NCBI RefSeq assembly: GCF_001014975.1 | Contig: NZ_BBXA01000030.1 | Coordinates: 79,501-143,500, forward strand | Reading direction: 5' to 3' | Length of the DNA stretch: 64,000 bases | Source: Novosphingobium sp. MD-1 | GTDB taxonomy: Bacteria > Pseudomonadota > Alphaproteobacteria > Sphingomonadales > Sphingomonadaceae | Part shown: positions 32,583 to 41,183 of the stretch, in pieces | Numbering within the stretch: the stretch's first letter is position 1 | How the letters are laid out: every line of letters begins with the position of its first letter | Made by a program: the position numbers and the translations under genes | Notes under the pieces: generated by a model | What the model was told of the DNA's origin: nothing | Seen by the model: the letters and a program-made list of their open reading frames with translations, nothing else | The model's database searches: none

Positions 32583-35531
32583 ATGAGGGGCAAGCTTTCC
32601 CTGCTTGTTGGCGTATGCGCGTCGGCAGTTGCAACTCCCGCCTTCGCACAGTCTGCTGGTGGATCGGCAGATACCGAAGAAATCATCGTCACAGCGCAGC
32701 GTCAGTCGGAACGCCTGCAGGACGTTCCGATCGCGGTGAGCGCGTTTACGCCAGAGGCGCTGGACAAGCAGCAGATCAAGAACACCAGCGATCTGCAATT
32801 GTCGCTGCCCAACATCACCTTCACCAAGACGAACTTCACGTCGTCCAGCTTTACGATCCGCGGCATCGGCGACCTTTGCGTGGGCGTGACGTGCGACCAG
32901 GCCACCGCCATCCACCTCAATGACTCGCCGCTTTTCCAGACCCGTCTCTTCGAAGGCGAATTCTACGATCTTGCGCAGATCCAGGTTCTGCGCGGCCCGC
33001 AAGGCACGCTGTTCGGTCGCAACGCCACCTCGGGCGTGGTCGATCTGATCACAGCCAAGCCCGATCTCAGCAAGTTCGGCGCGTCGGGCGAAGCGGAATA
33101 CGGCAACTACAACTCGATCAAGGTGAAGGGGATGCTGAATGCGCCCCTGACGGATACGCTCGGCGTCCGCCTTGCCGGGTTCTACCTCAACCGCGACGGC
33201 TACACGCTGAATCTCGCCAACGGCAAGCATTACGACGACCGCAATATGTATGGCCTGCGCGCATCGGTGCGCTGGGAACCGACGTCCGGCACGACGATTG
33301 ACCTGATGGCGCAGTATTTCCGCGAAAAAGACCATCGCATGCGCATCCAGAAGCAGCTTTGCCAGCGCGATCCGACCGGAATCATCGGCTGCCTTAACGG
33401 CACGCAGGGCTATGGCGTCACCAACGGGAACAGCACGCTGGCTTCGATCCTGACATCAAAGCAGTTCTTTGCAATTCGTGGACTGCCCGCAGGCCAACCA
33501 GGGATGCCGAATTTCGCGCTGGGCGATCTCTATGGCCCCGATAGCTATTCGGGCGTGGTCAATCCGGCCGATCCGCGCGTAATCAACACGGATACCGAGC
33601 CGAACTACTTTACCGACGAATGGATCGTCGTGGGCTCTCTGGATCAGGATCTTGGCAAGGGTCTGAGCCTGAAACTGACCGGGAACTTCGAAAGCGTCCG
33701 GGTTGACTCGAGCCAGGACTACACGAACTCGATCCAGAGCCGCGCGCTGATCCAGCCGACGCTGAACACGTTGGCGGCGGCTGCTTCGGGCGCGCTGGGA
33801 GCGGGCCTTGCCACCTATCTCAAGCCGGTGGCCGATGCGCTGATGCCGAATGGCCCGACCGGAGTCATCTGCACCTCTTTGCCGGAAGAGACGGGCACGG
33901 GCGTTTATGGCGGGCACAAATCCTGCGCCATGTCGCCGCAGGACTTCGACCGTTCGGTCCAGTACAACAAGAGCTGGTCGGCGGAAGCGATCCTCAGCTC
34001 GAAGTGGGACGGCAAGTTCAACTTCCTGCTGGGCGGCATCTACAGCAAGCTGACGATGTCCGAAAACAGCTATTACGTGAACTCGTTCGGGCTTGACTAT
34101 TTCGCCGGCGTGGGCGGTGCGTTCACGGCGCTGGGTTCGGCCCTGCCACCCGCCTATCTGGCGACGCCGTTCTACCGGAACAATTCGGACTACCTGAAGG
34201 TTTCGAGCTACGGCATCTTCGGCGAAGCGTACTACAAGTTCGATGACCGCATCAAACTGACGCTCGGCCTGCGCTACAACCACGATCAGAAGGACATCAT
34301 CGCCCGCACGACGGTGTTCAACTGGCTCGTGCCGAACGGTTCGACCAACGCTTACACGTCGCCCTATTTCGGGTCGTATGACGCGGACGCCAATCTGCCG
34401 GGCAACCAGCCCTTCCAGGTTCGCAATGCCAAGTTCAACGAACTGACCGGGCGCGCGGTTCTGGACTTCCAGATCACGCCGGACAACCTGATCTATCTGT
34501 CCTATTCGCGCGGCTACAAGTCGGGCGGCATCAATCCGCCGCTGTCGCCGATCTTCGCGGTGCCGGAAACGTTTTCTCCGGAATTCGTCAACGCCTTCGA
34601 AATCGGATCGAAGAACCAGTTCGGCAAGCTGACGCTGAACCTCACCGGCTTCTACTACAAGTACAAGGATCTGCAGCTTTCGCGCATCGTCGCCCGCACG
34701 TCGGTCAACGATAACGTGAGCGCGAATATCTGGGGCCTGGAAGCCGAAGCGATCCTGCGGCCGACGCCGGGGCTGTCGGTGAACATCTCCGCCAGCTATC
34801 TCAATACGAAGGTTTCGGAAGACAAATACCTTGCCAACCCGCGTGACTTTGGCGGCGGCCGTTCCGATGCGGTCATCATCAAGGACATCACCAACGCGGC
34901 GAACTGCGCCGTCGGGGCCAACACCGCCGGGAATACCGCCGGGGTCAACGCCTTCGTCAACACGGTCAACACCCTTATCAACGCGGGCAGCATTCCCGGC
35001 GTTGCAGCGGGTGCCGGCTTGCGGCCAACGACCTCGTTCGGCGCGGGCAGCGGCATCGCCTCGACCGGTGCCTACAGCATCTGCGCGGCGTTGCAGGCGG
35101 TTGCTGCAACCAACGGTGCCGCGTTCGATCCGAAGGGCATCACCGTCTATACCTCGGGTATTCCGGTCAACATCAAGGGCAACAAGCTGCCCGGTGCGCC
35201 GGACTACAAGGTTGCGGCGGGCGTGCAGTACGAGATTCCGGCCGGCCGTCTTTCGATTACGCCGCGTTTCGACATCGTGCTGACGGGCACCTCGACCGGC
35301 AACATCTTCAACGGTGCCGTCAACCGGATCCCGAGCTACACCCAGATCAACGCGCAGGTGCAGATCGATGGTCCGGATCGCCGCTGGTTCATTCGCGGCT
35401 TCGTCCAGAATCTGGGCAACTCGAACCCGATCACGGGTCTGTACGTGACGGACCAGTCCTCGGGGAACTTCACCAACATCTTCACGCTTGAACCGCGCCG
35501 TTATGGCGTGGCGGCCGGTTTCCGCTTCTGA
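32583..35531 (+). CDS. large TonB-dependent outer-membrane receptor
   Basis: 982 aa. Signal peptide residues 1-22 (ATPAFAQ), TonB box EEIIVTAQRQ at about 32-41, plug with VLRGPQGTLFGRNATSG near 140, barrel to the C-terminal FRF. It is longer than usual owing to extracellular-loop insertions, notably a Gly/Ala/Asn/Thr-rich loop around residues 765-860 with two Cys. A pair of Cys also lies in the plug loop (CVGVTC). The ligand is unknown; the copper-type genes downstream are separated by a terminator, so co-function is only suggestive. A AGAGAGAGG site precedes the ATG. Confidence 0.9.
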   Translation: MRGKLSLLVGVCASAVATPAFAQSAGGSADTEEIIVTAQRQSERLQDVPIAVSAFTPEALDKQQIKNTSDLQLSLPNITFTKTNFTSSSFTIRGIGDLCVGVTCDQATAIHLNDSPLFQTRLFEGEFYDLAQIQVLRGPQGTLFGRNATSGVVDLITAKPDLSKFGASGEAEYGNYNSIKVKGMLNAPLTDTLGVRLAGFYLNRDGYTLNLANGKHYDDRNMYGLRASVRWEPTSGTTIDLMAQYFREKDHRMRIQKQLCQRDPTGIIGCLNGTQGYGVTNGNSTLASILTSKQFFAIRGLPAGQPGMPNFALGDLYGPDSYSGVVNPADPRVINTDTEPNYFTDEWIVVGSLDQDLGKGLSLKLTGNFESVRVDSSQDYTNSIQSRALIQPTLNTLAAAASGALGAGLATYLKPVADALMPNGPTGVICTSLPEETGTGVYGGHKSCAMSPQDFDRSVQYNKSWSAEAILSSKWDGKFNFLLGGIYSKLTMSENSYYVNSFGLDYFAGVGGAFTALGSALPPAYLATPFYRNNSDYLKVSSYGIFGEAYYKFDDRIKLTLGLRYNHDQKDIIARTTVFNWLVPNGSTNAYTSPYFGSYDADANLPGNQPFQVRNAKFNELTGRAVLDFQITPDNLIYLSYSRGYKSGGINPPLSPIFAVPETFSPEFVNAFEIGSKNQFGKLTLNLTGFYYKYKDLQLSRIVARTSVNDNVSANIWGLEAEAILRPTPGLSVNISASYLNTKVSEDKYLANPRDFGGGRSDAVIIKDITNAANCAVGANTAGNTAGVNAFVNTVNTLINAGSIPGVAAGAGLRPTTSFGAGSGIASTGAYSICAALQAVAATNGAAFDPKGITVYTSGIPVNIKGNKLPGAPDYKVAAGVQYEIPAGRLSITPRFDIVLTGTSTGNIFNGAVNRIPSYTQINAQVQIDGPDRRWFIRGFVQNLGNSNPITGLYVTDQSSGNFTNIFTLEPRRYGVAAGFRF

Positions 35532-35555
35532 TCGGGGAGGAAAGCGGAAAGGTGG

Positions 35556-35590
35556 AAGGCGTCGGGAGGCATGCTCCCGGCGCCTTTTCC
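35556..35590 (+). terminator. intrinsic terminator of the TonB receptor gene
   Basis: A 13 bp stem (35556-35568 with 35574-35586, one G-T pair) with loop GCATG is followed by TTCC after TTTT. It starts 25 bases after the stop codon. Confidence 0.75.
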
Positions 35591-35673
35591 TTTGGGTGGG
35601 ACAATTTGTCCTGGCTCCTGCCCGTCGGCTTGGGGCGTGACAGGACGGGCGGGGCGCGGTAAGCGAGCGGGTG

Positions 35674-36078
35674 ATGGGGGAACTGCGCGCCTTCTTGATC
35701 GAACATCGCCGTGTGGCGGCGGTCATTGTCGCGTTCGCGCTGCTGATGAAGGCGCTGTTGCCCGCTGGCTACATGGTGGGGCCGGCGCAGGGGCAGAAAA
35801 TCCTGACTCTCCTCGTCTGTGCCGATGCTTCGGGCGATCATCTCGCTCGTCAGGTTTCCCTGCCGGCTTCCGGCCAGAAGGATGGCAATTCGCCATCGCA
35901 CGATGTCTGCCCGTTCGCCGGACATGCCTTCGCGGCGCTGGGCGGGGCGGACCCTATCCAGATCGCGCTGGCGATCCTGTTCGTGCTCGCGCTGGGGTTC
36001 GCCCCCGCGCCGTTGGCGCGCCTTGCGCGTGCGCGCCACGTCTTGCCGCCGCCCTGCGGCCCTCCGGTCCGCGCCTGA
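35674..36078 (+). CDS. DUF2946 domain protein
   Basis: 134 aa. An N-terminal hydrophobic segment (about residues 14-33, VAAVIVAFALLMKALLPAGY) and a second near 96-112 flank a periplasmic-looking part with Cys residues (LLVCAD and VCPFAGH) and a DUF2946-like spacing of C and H. The family is common next to copper and cytochrome oxidase genes and is suspected to bind metal, but its function is unproven. I use ATG 35674 and not the GTG just before it. It opens a five-gene run to the PepSY gene. Confidence 0.75.
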   Translation: MGELRAFLIEHRRVAAVIVAFALLMKALLPAGYMVGPAQGQKILTLLVCADASGDHLARQVSLPASGQKDGNSPSHDVCPFAGHAFAALGGADPIQIALAILFVLALGFAPAPLARLARARHVLPPPCGPPVRA

Positions 36079-36149
36079 CAGCCTGATCATCCTGTCGGAT
36101 CGGCCGGGCGGCGCGGATGATGCGCCCCCGGCATGCCGGAGTACCCCTG

Positions 36150-36650
36150 ATGTATGAAATACTCGACCGTCCGCGTGGACGGTCTGGCGTGTGCGATAAC
36201 GGCGCAATCGTCGTCCGCATGCGCGAAAATCGCTCGGCGCTCTCCCATGAGGCGCGCTCCGCCTTTGCCGCGCTGGCGTTCCTGTTGCTGATCCTGTCGA
36301 TCGTGCCCGTTGTCCATGGGTATTGGCTGGTTCCGGCCTTCTCGCTGGCCGCTGTCACCGCGCTGACGTTCGCGCTGGAGCGGCACCAGAAGCAGGCGGC
36401 GCCGGCGGAAACGCTGGAAGTCGGCCCCGGTCGCCTGCGCCATGCCGACAGCCATGGCCGGGTGACGGAATGCGAAGGCCCGTGGCTTTCGTTCCGGGTC
36501 GAAGCGCCAACGCCGTCGGCCCTGCGCCTGCTGGTGCGGACCGCGGCCGATGTGGTCGAGATCGGCCGCTGCCTGAGCCTCGACGAACGGCGCGCGGTGG
36601 CGCCTGTCATCGCGGCTGCGCTGGGCGCGGCAACGCAGAGCAGGCCGTGA
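36150..36650 (+). CDS. DUF2244 domain membrane protein
   Basis: 166 aa. Two adjacent membrane helices (about residues 37-72, AFAALAFLLLILSIVPVVHGYWLVPAF) are followed by a cytoplasmic beta-rich part, the DUF2244 layout. Such genes are found beside cytochrome c oxidase operons in alphaproteobacteria, so a role in oxidase assembly or copper delivery is suggested, not shown. The start ATG at 36150 has GGAG eight bases ahead and opens with MYEILDRPRG; 11 extra codons upstream look uncoded. Its stop overlaps the next gene's GTG start. Confidence 0.77.
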   Translation: MYEILDRPRGRSGVCDNGAIVVRMRENRSALSHEARSAFAALAFLLLILSIVPVVHGYWLVPAFSLAAVTALTFALERHQKQAAPAETLEVGPGRLRHADSHGRVTECEGPWLSFRVEAPTPSALRLLVRTAADVVEIGRCLSLDERRAVAPVIAAALGAATQSRP

Positions 36651-36862
36651 GCGGCCTTTTCACGCTCTCGCCCGCGCGCGCCGCGCACCTGCGTCGGATT
36701 CGCCGCCGGACATGGGCCGCCGTGGCCCTGTGCTTCGCGGCGCGTGGGCTGGCCGCTGTGCCGGGGCTGCTGCTGCCGGGCATGGCATCGGCGCTGGACG
36801 ACGCGGGCGCTGTCTGCGTTTCGTCCGATTGCAGCCGGAAAACAGCGCATGACCGTTCCTGA
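36647..36862 (+). CDS. small hypothetical membrane or secreted protein (71 aa, GTG start)
   Basis: The GTG at 36647 overlaps the DUF2244 stop (GTGA), and the stop overlaps the SCO gene start by 14 bases, so it fills the space between them exactly. The product has a basic start (RAAHLRRIRRRTW), one hydrophobic segment (about residues 24-46, AVALCFAARGLAAVPGLLLPG) and two Cys near the C-terminus (VCVSSDC). The Cys placement, like DUF2946, hints at metal binding. Not recognised. The coupling on both sides is the main evidence that it is real. Confidence 0.5.
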   Translation: MSGLFTLSPARAAHLRRIRRRTWAAVALCFAARGLAAVPGLLLPGMASALDDAGAVCVSSDCSRKTAHDRS

Positions 36863-37508
36863 TCCTGACGATGCCGCTCCGCCAGCCGGCGACCGAAGCC
36901 TGCGCTGGCTGGTGGTCCTGCTGGTGTCAATCGGCCTGCTGGGTCTGGCGCTGGTGGCGTTCGGCGGCGGCAAGGGAGGACAGCCGGAGAACGCGGGAGG
37001 ACAGGATGTTGGCGGACAGGGGGCGGACATCGGCGGCCCGTTCACGCTGATCGCGCCTGACGGATCGCCCTTTCCCAGCACCAAGCTGGCGGGCAAACCC
37101 TTTGCCATCTTTTTCGGGTTCACCCGCTGCCCGGATGTCTGCCCGACCAGCCTGGCGCGGATGGCCCGGTTGCGCAAGCAACTGGGCGCGGACGGCGGCC
37201 GGTTCGAGATCGTGTTCGTTTCAGTCGATCCCGGGCATGACACGCCGGCGGACGTGGGCCGCTATGCCGCGATGTTCGGCACGCCGATCCACGGCCTGAC
37301 CGGAACCGACGCGCAACTGGCCGCGATCGAGAAGGCCTATGGCGTCTATGTCCAGAAGGTGCCGCAGCCGGGTGGCGATTACACGATCGACCATACCGCC
37401 GCGATCTACCTGATGGATGCCGCAGGCCGGTTTGCCGACACGATCAACTTCCAGGAACCCGAAGCGGAATCGCTGGCCAAGCTCAAGCGGCTGGTAGAAC
37501 GAAGCTGA
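36849..37508 (+). CDS. SCO1/SenC family copper chaperone
   Basis: 219 aa thioredoxin-fold protein anchored by one N-terminal helix (about residues 19-38) and facing the periplasm. It is thought to deliver copper to the CuA site of cytochrome oxidase or to reduce its cysteines. The copper ligands are present: C94 and C98 in CPDVC, plus H182 in DHTAAIYL. A glycine-rich linker (40-60) precedes the domain. The start at 36849 (MTVPDPDDAA) overlaps the small upstream gene. No oxidase subunit genes are in the window. Confidence 0.9.
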   Translation: MTVPDPDDAAPPAGDRSLRWLVVLLVSIGLLGLALVAFGGGKGGQPENAGGQDVGGQGADIGGPFTLIAPDGSPFPSTKLAGKPFAIFFGFTRCPDVCPTSLARMARLRKQLGADGGRFEIVFVSVDPGHDTPADVGRYAAMFGTPIHGLTGTDAQLAAIEKAYGVYVQKVPQPGGDYTIDHTAAIYLMDAAGRFADTINFQEPEAESLAKLKRLVERS

Positions 37509-37539
37509 TCCGGACCGCCAACCTCCACGGATTTCTCCC

Positions 37540-38928
37540 ATGATTCAGAGTTTCGCTCTCTACCGCACGATCTGGCGCTGGCATTTCTATGCCGGCCTGT
37601 TCGTGGTGCCGATGGTCCTGGTGCTTGCGCTGTCGGGATCGCTCTATCTGTTCAAGCCGCAGATCGAGCGGTGGGAAGAACGGGCTTTCCGCTCCCTGCC
37701 TGTTGCGGAAACCGTTTCGCCCGACGCGCAGGGTGAAGCCGCGCTGTCCGCCTTCCCGGGCGCGCGGCTTCATTCCTATCGCCTGCCCGAACGCGAAGGC
37801 GATGCCGCGCTGGTCCATATCGCCCTGCCGGGAGGGAAAGGGATGCGCGACGTGTTCGTTTCCCCGCAAGGCAAGGTGCTGGGCAGCCTTGACCCGGACA
37901 AGCGGATCATCGCGATCGATCGCGCGGTGCACGGGCAGCTGCTGCTGGGCAAGCGTGGAAGCTGGATCGTCGAGCTGGCGGCGAGCTGGGGCATCGTGAT
38001 GATCCTGACCGGGCTTTACCTGTGGTGGCCGCGTGGACGGGGGGCGGCGGGCGTGATCTACCCGCGCCTTACACGCGGGCCGCAAGCCTTCTGGCGCGAT
38101 CTTCATGCGGTGACGGGGTTCTGGGTTTCGGGTCTGGCGCTGGTGCTGCTGGTAACCGGGCTGCCGTGGGCTTCGGTCTGGGGCAGCGCGTTCAAGGCGG
38201 TGCGCGCCGAGATGGGCTGGGTCAAGGGCAAGCAGGACTGGACGATCGGCGGGCGCGCCGCCGATGCCGATGATCACGCCGGGCACGATCATGCCGCGAT
38301 GATGGCGGCGGCCGGGTCCATGCACGCCATGCCGGGCATGGCGCACGATCATGCCGGCGGGCCGACGCCGGTTTCGCTGACCGAGATCGTGGCGGAAGCC
38401 CGATCGCGTCACATGGCCTGGCCGGTGATCGTGATGCCACCGGGCGCGCCGGGGGCGTTCGGCGCCAAGCCCTCATCGGCGTGGATCGTGAAGGCGGACA
38501 CGCAGAACCGTTTGCTCGGTGAAACCTACACGTTCGATGCGCGCACCGGCGCGCAGCGTTCGCACGAGACCTTTGCCGACAAGCACCCGATCGATCGCGT
38601 CGTGGGCTATGGCATTTCCTGGCACGAAGGCGCGCTGTTCGGCTGGGTAAACCAGTTGATCGGGGTGATGACCGCGCTGATGCTGGTGACGCTTGCGGTC
38701 AGCGGCTTCGTGCTGTGGTGGCGGCGCAAGCCCGGTGGCGTGCTGGGCGCCCCGCCTCTGCCGGCGGTGCCCGCGCGCAAGCGGGGCATGGCCGCGATCG
38801 CGCTGATGCTGGCCGCCTTCCTGCCGCTGCTGGCGCTGTCGATGGCGGCCATGCTGGTGATCGAGCGGCTGGTGCTGGTGCGGATCGCGCCCGCCGCGCG
38901 CTGGCTGGGTCTGGCGCGGACGGTTTAA
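37540..38928 (+). CDS. PepSY-associated transmembrane protein (ferric/cupric reductase-like) with His/Met-rich insert
   Basis: 462 aa with four or five membrane helices (about residues 15-35, 145-165, 193-212, 365-390 and 410-435). PepSY_TM proteins sit in the inner membrane, often next to TonB receptors, and some act in metal reduction after uptake. The periplasmic loop at about 244-270 is rich in His and Met (HAGHDH, HAMPGM, AHDHAGG), which fits copper binding. It follows SCO by 31 bases. Its stop overlaps that of the convergent acylase gene. Confidence 0.82.
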   Translation: MIQSFALYRTIWRWHFYAGLFVVPMVLVLALSGSLYLFKPQIERWEERAFRSLPVAETVSPDAQGEAALSAFPGARLHSYRLPEREGDAALVHIALPGGKGMRDVFVSPQGKVLGSLDPDKRIIAIDRAVHGQLLLGKRGSWIVELAASWGIVMILTGLYLWWPRGRGAAGVIYPRLTRGPQAFWRDLHAVTGFWVSGLALVLLVTGLPWASVWGSAFKAVRAEMGWVKGKQDWTIGGRAADADDHAGHDHAAMMAAAGSMHAMPGMAHDHAGGPTPVSLTEIVAEARSRHMAWPVIVMPPGAPGAFGAKPSSAWIVKADTQNRLLGETYTFDARTGAQRSHETFADKHPIDRVVGYGISWHEGALFGWVNQLIGVMTALMLVTLAVSGFVLWWRRKPGGVLGAPPLPAVPARKRGMAAIALMLAAFLPLLALSMAAMLVIERLVLVRIAPAARWLGLARTV

Positions 38929-41090
38929 CGCCGCACCAGTTCCTCCTTTGACGTAACGTGGCCGGCCAGGTCTTCCGGATAGAAGTACACCGGCCGCAAC
39001 TCGCCCGAAACGTAGCGGCTCACCTGATCGGCGAAGTGAGGGGAGGCGGGGTGGCCGCTTTCGCCCCCGGTGCTGACGGCCCTGGCCTTTACGCGCGTGC
39101 CGAATTCCACCACGGCGACGAAGCTGTTGCCGCGTGTGCCGTAATAGCGCTTCGTGCCGGGATAGCGCTGCGCGCCGAACGCGGCGAGCGAGCCCCATTG
39201 CGCCGACGTGAAAGGCACGGGCGTGCTGGGCTTCGCGTCATCGAACGTCTGGCGGATCGCGCCGTCGTTGCGCTGGTAGCGGTTGATTTGGCCCCAGGGC
39301 ACGCGCCAGTCGCCGAAATCGGCCTTGAGCCGGGCGGTCGCTTCGTCCAGCGCGGCAAGGCGCTGCGCATCGGTGGCGTGATCGGCCATCCAGTCCCACA
39401 CCGTGATGCCCGAACGCTTGGCCTCGTCCGCGCCCTTGGCCCAGAGCGCTTCGCCCCAGAACACGGCAAGGCTGGTCGCCGTGGAATCGAGCGCCCAGCG
39501 CTGGTCCCAGCCGCGCAGCAGCGCCACCGGTTCCGCGCGCGCCGGATCGGGAGCCTTGTCGTGCGCGGCGATCAGGCCGGGCAGCAGGCGCGTGAAGGCG
39601 GGCAGCCACGGATCGTAGGCGGCGGCGATCAGGCGATCGGGCGTGAAATCGGTGCGGGCCGACAGCACCTTTTCGGCATGGGCGCCGCGCGGGTTCTCGC
39701 CCACCTGATCCATGTAGCGGGGAAAGGCCTTCGCCTTCGGGCTGTCCGCCCCGGCAGCGGTCCACGGCCAGTTGTTGACGTTGAACGCCCAGCCGTTCTT
39801 CGGGTTCACCACTTGCGGCAGATCGGACAGCGCGTGCAGCCCCTTCCAGTCGGTGGCCGGATCGCTGCCGTCGACCGGCTTGCGGTAATCGAAGCGGTCG
39901 TCGCGCACCGGCACGAACTGCGGGTGGAGATAGGCGATCTCGCCCTTGTCGTCGGCGAACAGCGTGTTGTTGGAGGAATTGGCCTTGCGCTCGGCCACTT
40001 GCAGGAAGCCCGCCAGATCGCGCGCCTTGGTGCGCAGGAAGCTCTGTTCCAGCGCAGGCACGGGCTTGTTCATCAGCGCGAAGGCGATCCACTTGCCGTC
40101 CGCCTCGCGCACGATCGGGCCATGGTGCGTGGCATAAGTGGTGAAGGTGCGCGTGGCCATGGCGCCATCGGGTTTGCGGTAGGCGAGCGTGACCGGCTTC
40201 ACCGTCACTTTGCGCAAGGCGCCGCCGTAGCGGTAATAGAGATCGCCATCGGGCGAAGGAGCGATCGTTTCGGCGAACTCGTCCACGTTGTCGATACCGC
40301 TGGAGGTATGCATCCATCCGGCGTGCTGGTTGAACCCCTGGTAGATGAAGAACTGCCCCCAGGTGGACGCGCCATAGACGTTCAGGCCTTCGCCGCTCGT
40401 CACCTGCTGTTCGGAGCGGAAGAAGAAGCTGGTGTGCGGATTGATCAGCAGCAGCGCGTGCCCGTCCTGCGTGTGCGACGGCGCGATCACCATGCCGTTG
40501 GAACCCTGCGGCTCGCGGAACTGCGTGCCGCGTTCCAGCGCGGTCATGGCGATGGCGCGCTTTTCGTAGAACGCCTGCAACTGGCTCAGCGGTACGCTTT
40601 CGATATCGCCGCCGATGCTGCCTTCGGTGAAACTGAGCGCCATCCACGGTTCGAACCGACTGAGCACGCGCGGCTTCACGTCCGGGTGATCGGCCAGGAA
40701 GGCATTGAGCCCGGCGGCCCAGGCGTCCATCAGCGCCTTCAGCCATGGCGAACTGGCGGCGTAATCGGCCTTGAGCACCTCGGGGTCGATGAACAGGCGC
40801 TGGCGCAGGTCCGACCACAGCGCGCCTTCGCCCTCGGCCTCGGCCAGCCGGCCCAGGTTGGTGAGGTAGTTGACCTCGATCCGGTTGAAGTCGTCCTCGG
40901 CCTGCGCATAGATCATGCCATAGACGGCATCGGGGTCGGTCTGGCCGGTGATGTGGGCGATGCCCCAGTCGTCGCGTTGGATCACCACGTTGCGCGGCGC
41001 ATCGGCGGCGCGGGCCTGCGGTGACCATGCGCCGAACAGGGCCAGTGCCGCCGCAGAACCGAAATACGCCCGGCCGATGGAGTGCCGCAT
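38925..41090 (-). CDS. penicillin acylase family (Ntn-hydrolase) protein
   Basis: 721 aa. A signal peptide (about 1-28, AALALFGAWSPQARA) exports it to the periplasm. The pre-protein should autoprocess: the likely nucleophile is S197 in GSNGMVIAP, which becomes the N-terminus of the beta subunit after cleavage. HTSFFFR, SGIDNVDEFAET and NSSNNTLFAD fit the conserved acylase core. Members cleave beta-lactam side chains, N-acyl homoserine lactones or other amides; the substrate is not clear. The start is the ATG at 41090 (MRHSIGRAYF). It is downstream of putA on the same strand. Confidence 0.88.
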   Translation of the reverse strand: MRHSIGRAYFGSAAALALFGAWSPQARAADAPRNVVIQRDDWGIAHITGQTDPDAVYGMIYAQAEDDFNRIEVNYLTNLGRLAEAEGEGALWSDLRQRLFIDPEVLKADYAASSPWLKALMDAWAAGLNAFLADHPDVKPRVLSRFEPWMALSFTEGSIGGDIESVPLSQLQAFYEKRAIAMTALERGTQFREPQGSNGMVIAPSHTQDGHALLLINPHTSFFFRSEQQVTSGEGLNVYGASTWGQFFIYQGFNQHAGWMHTSSGIDNVDEFAETIAPSPDGDLYYRYGGALRKVTVKPVTLAYRKPDGAMATRTFTTYATHHGPIVREADGKWIAFALMNKPVPALEQSFLRTKARDLAGFLQVAERKANSSNNTLFADDKGEIAYLHPQFVPVRDDRFDYRKPVDGSDPATDWKGLHALSDLPQVVNPKNGWAFNVNNWPWTAAGADSPKAKAFPRYMDQVGENPRGAHAEKVLSARTDFTPDRLIAAAYDPWLPAFTRLLPGLIAAHDKAPDPARAEPVALLRGWDQRWALDSTATSLAVFWGEALWAKGADEAKRSGITVWDWMADHATDAQRLAALDEATARLKADFGDWRVPWGQINRYQRNDGAIRQTFDDAKPSTPVPFTSAQWGSLAAFGAQRYPGTKRYYGTRGNSFVAVVEFGTRVKARAVSTGGESGHPASPHFADQVSRYVSGELRPVYFYPEDLAGHVTSKEELVRR

Positions 41091-41183
41091 CTTGTCTTGT
41101 CCCTTTGGTGCCGTGAAGCCGGATGGCTTCGTCGCACGCGCCGGGCCATACGCCAAGCGTGGATTCCGGTCAGGCCAGCGCCA

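Noticed and set aside
33456..35726. 756-codon minus-strand frame opposite the large TonB receptor
   Set aside because: It is antisense to the receptor and Arg-rich throughout; it also runs through the receptor's terminator.
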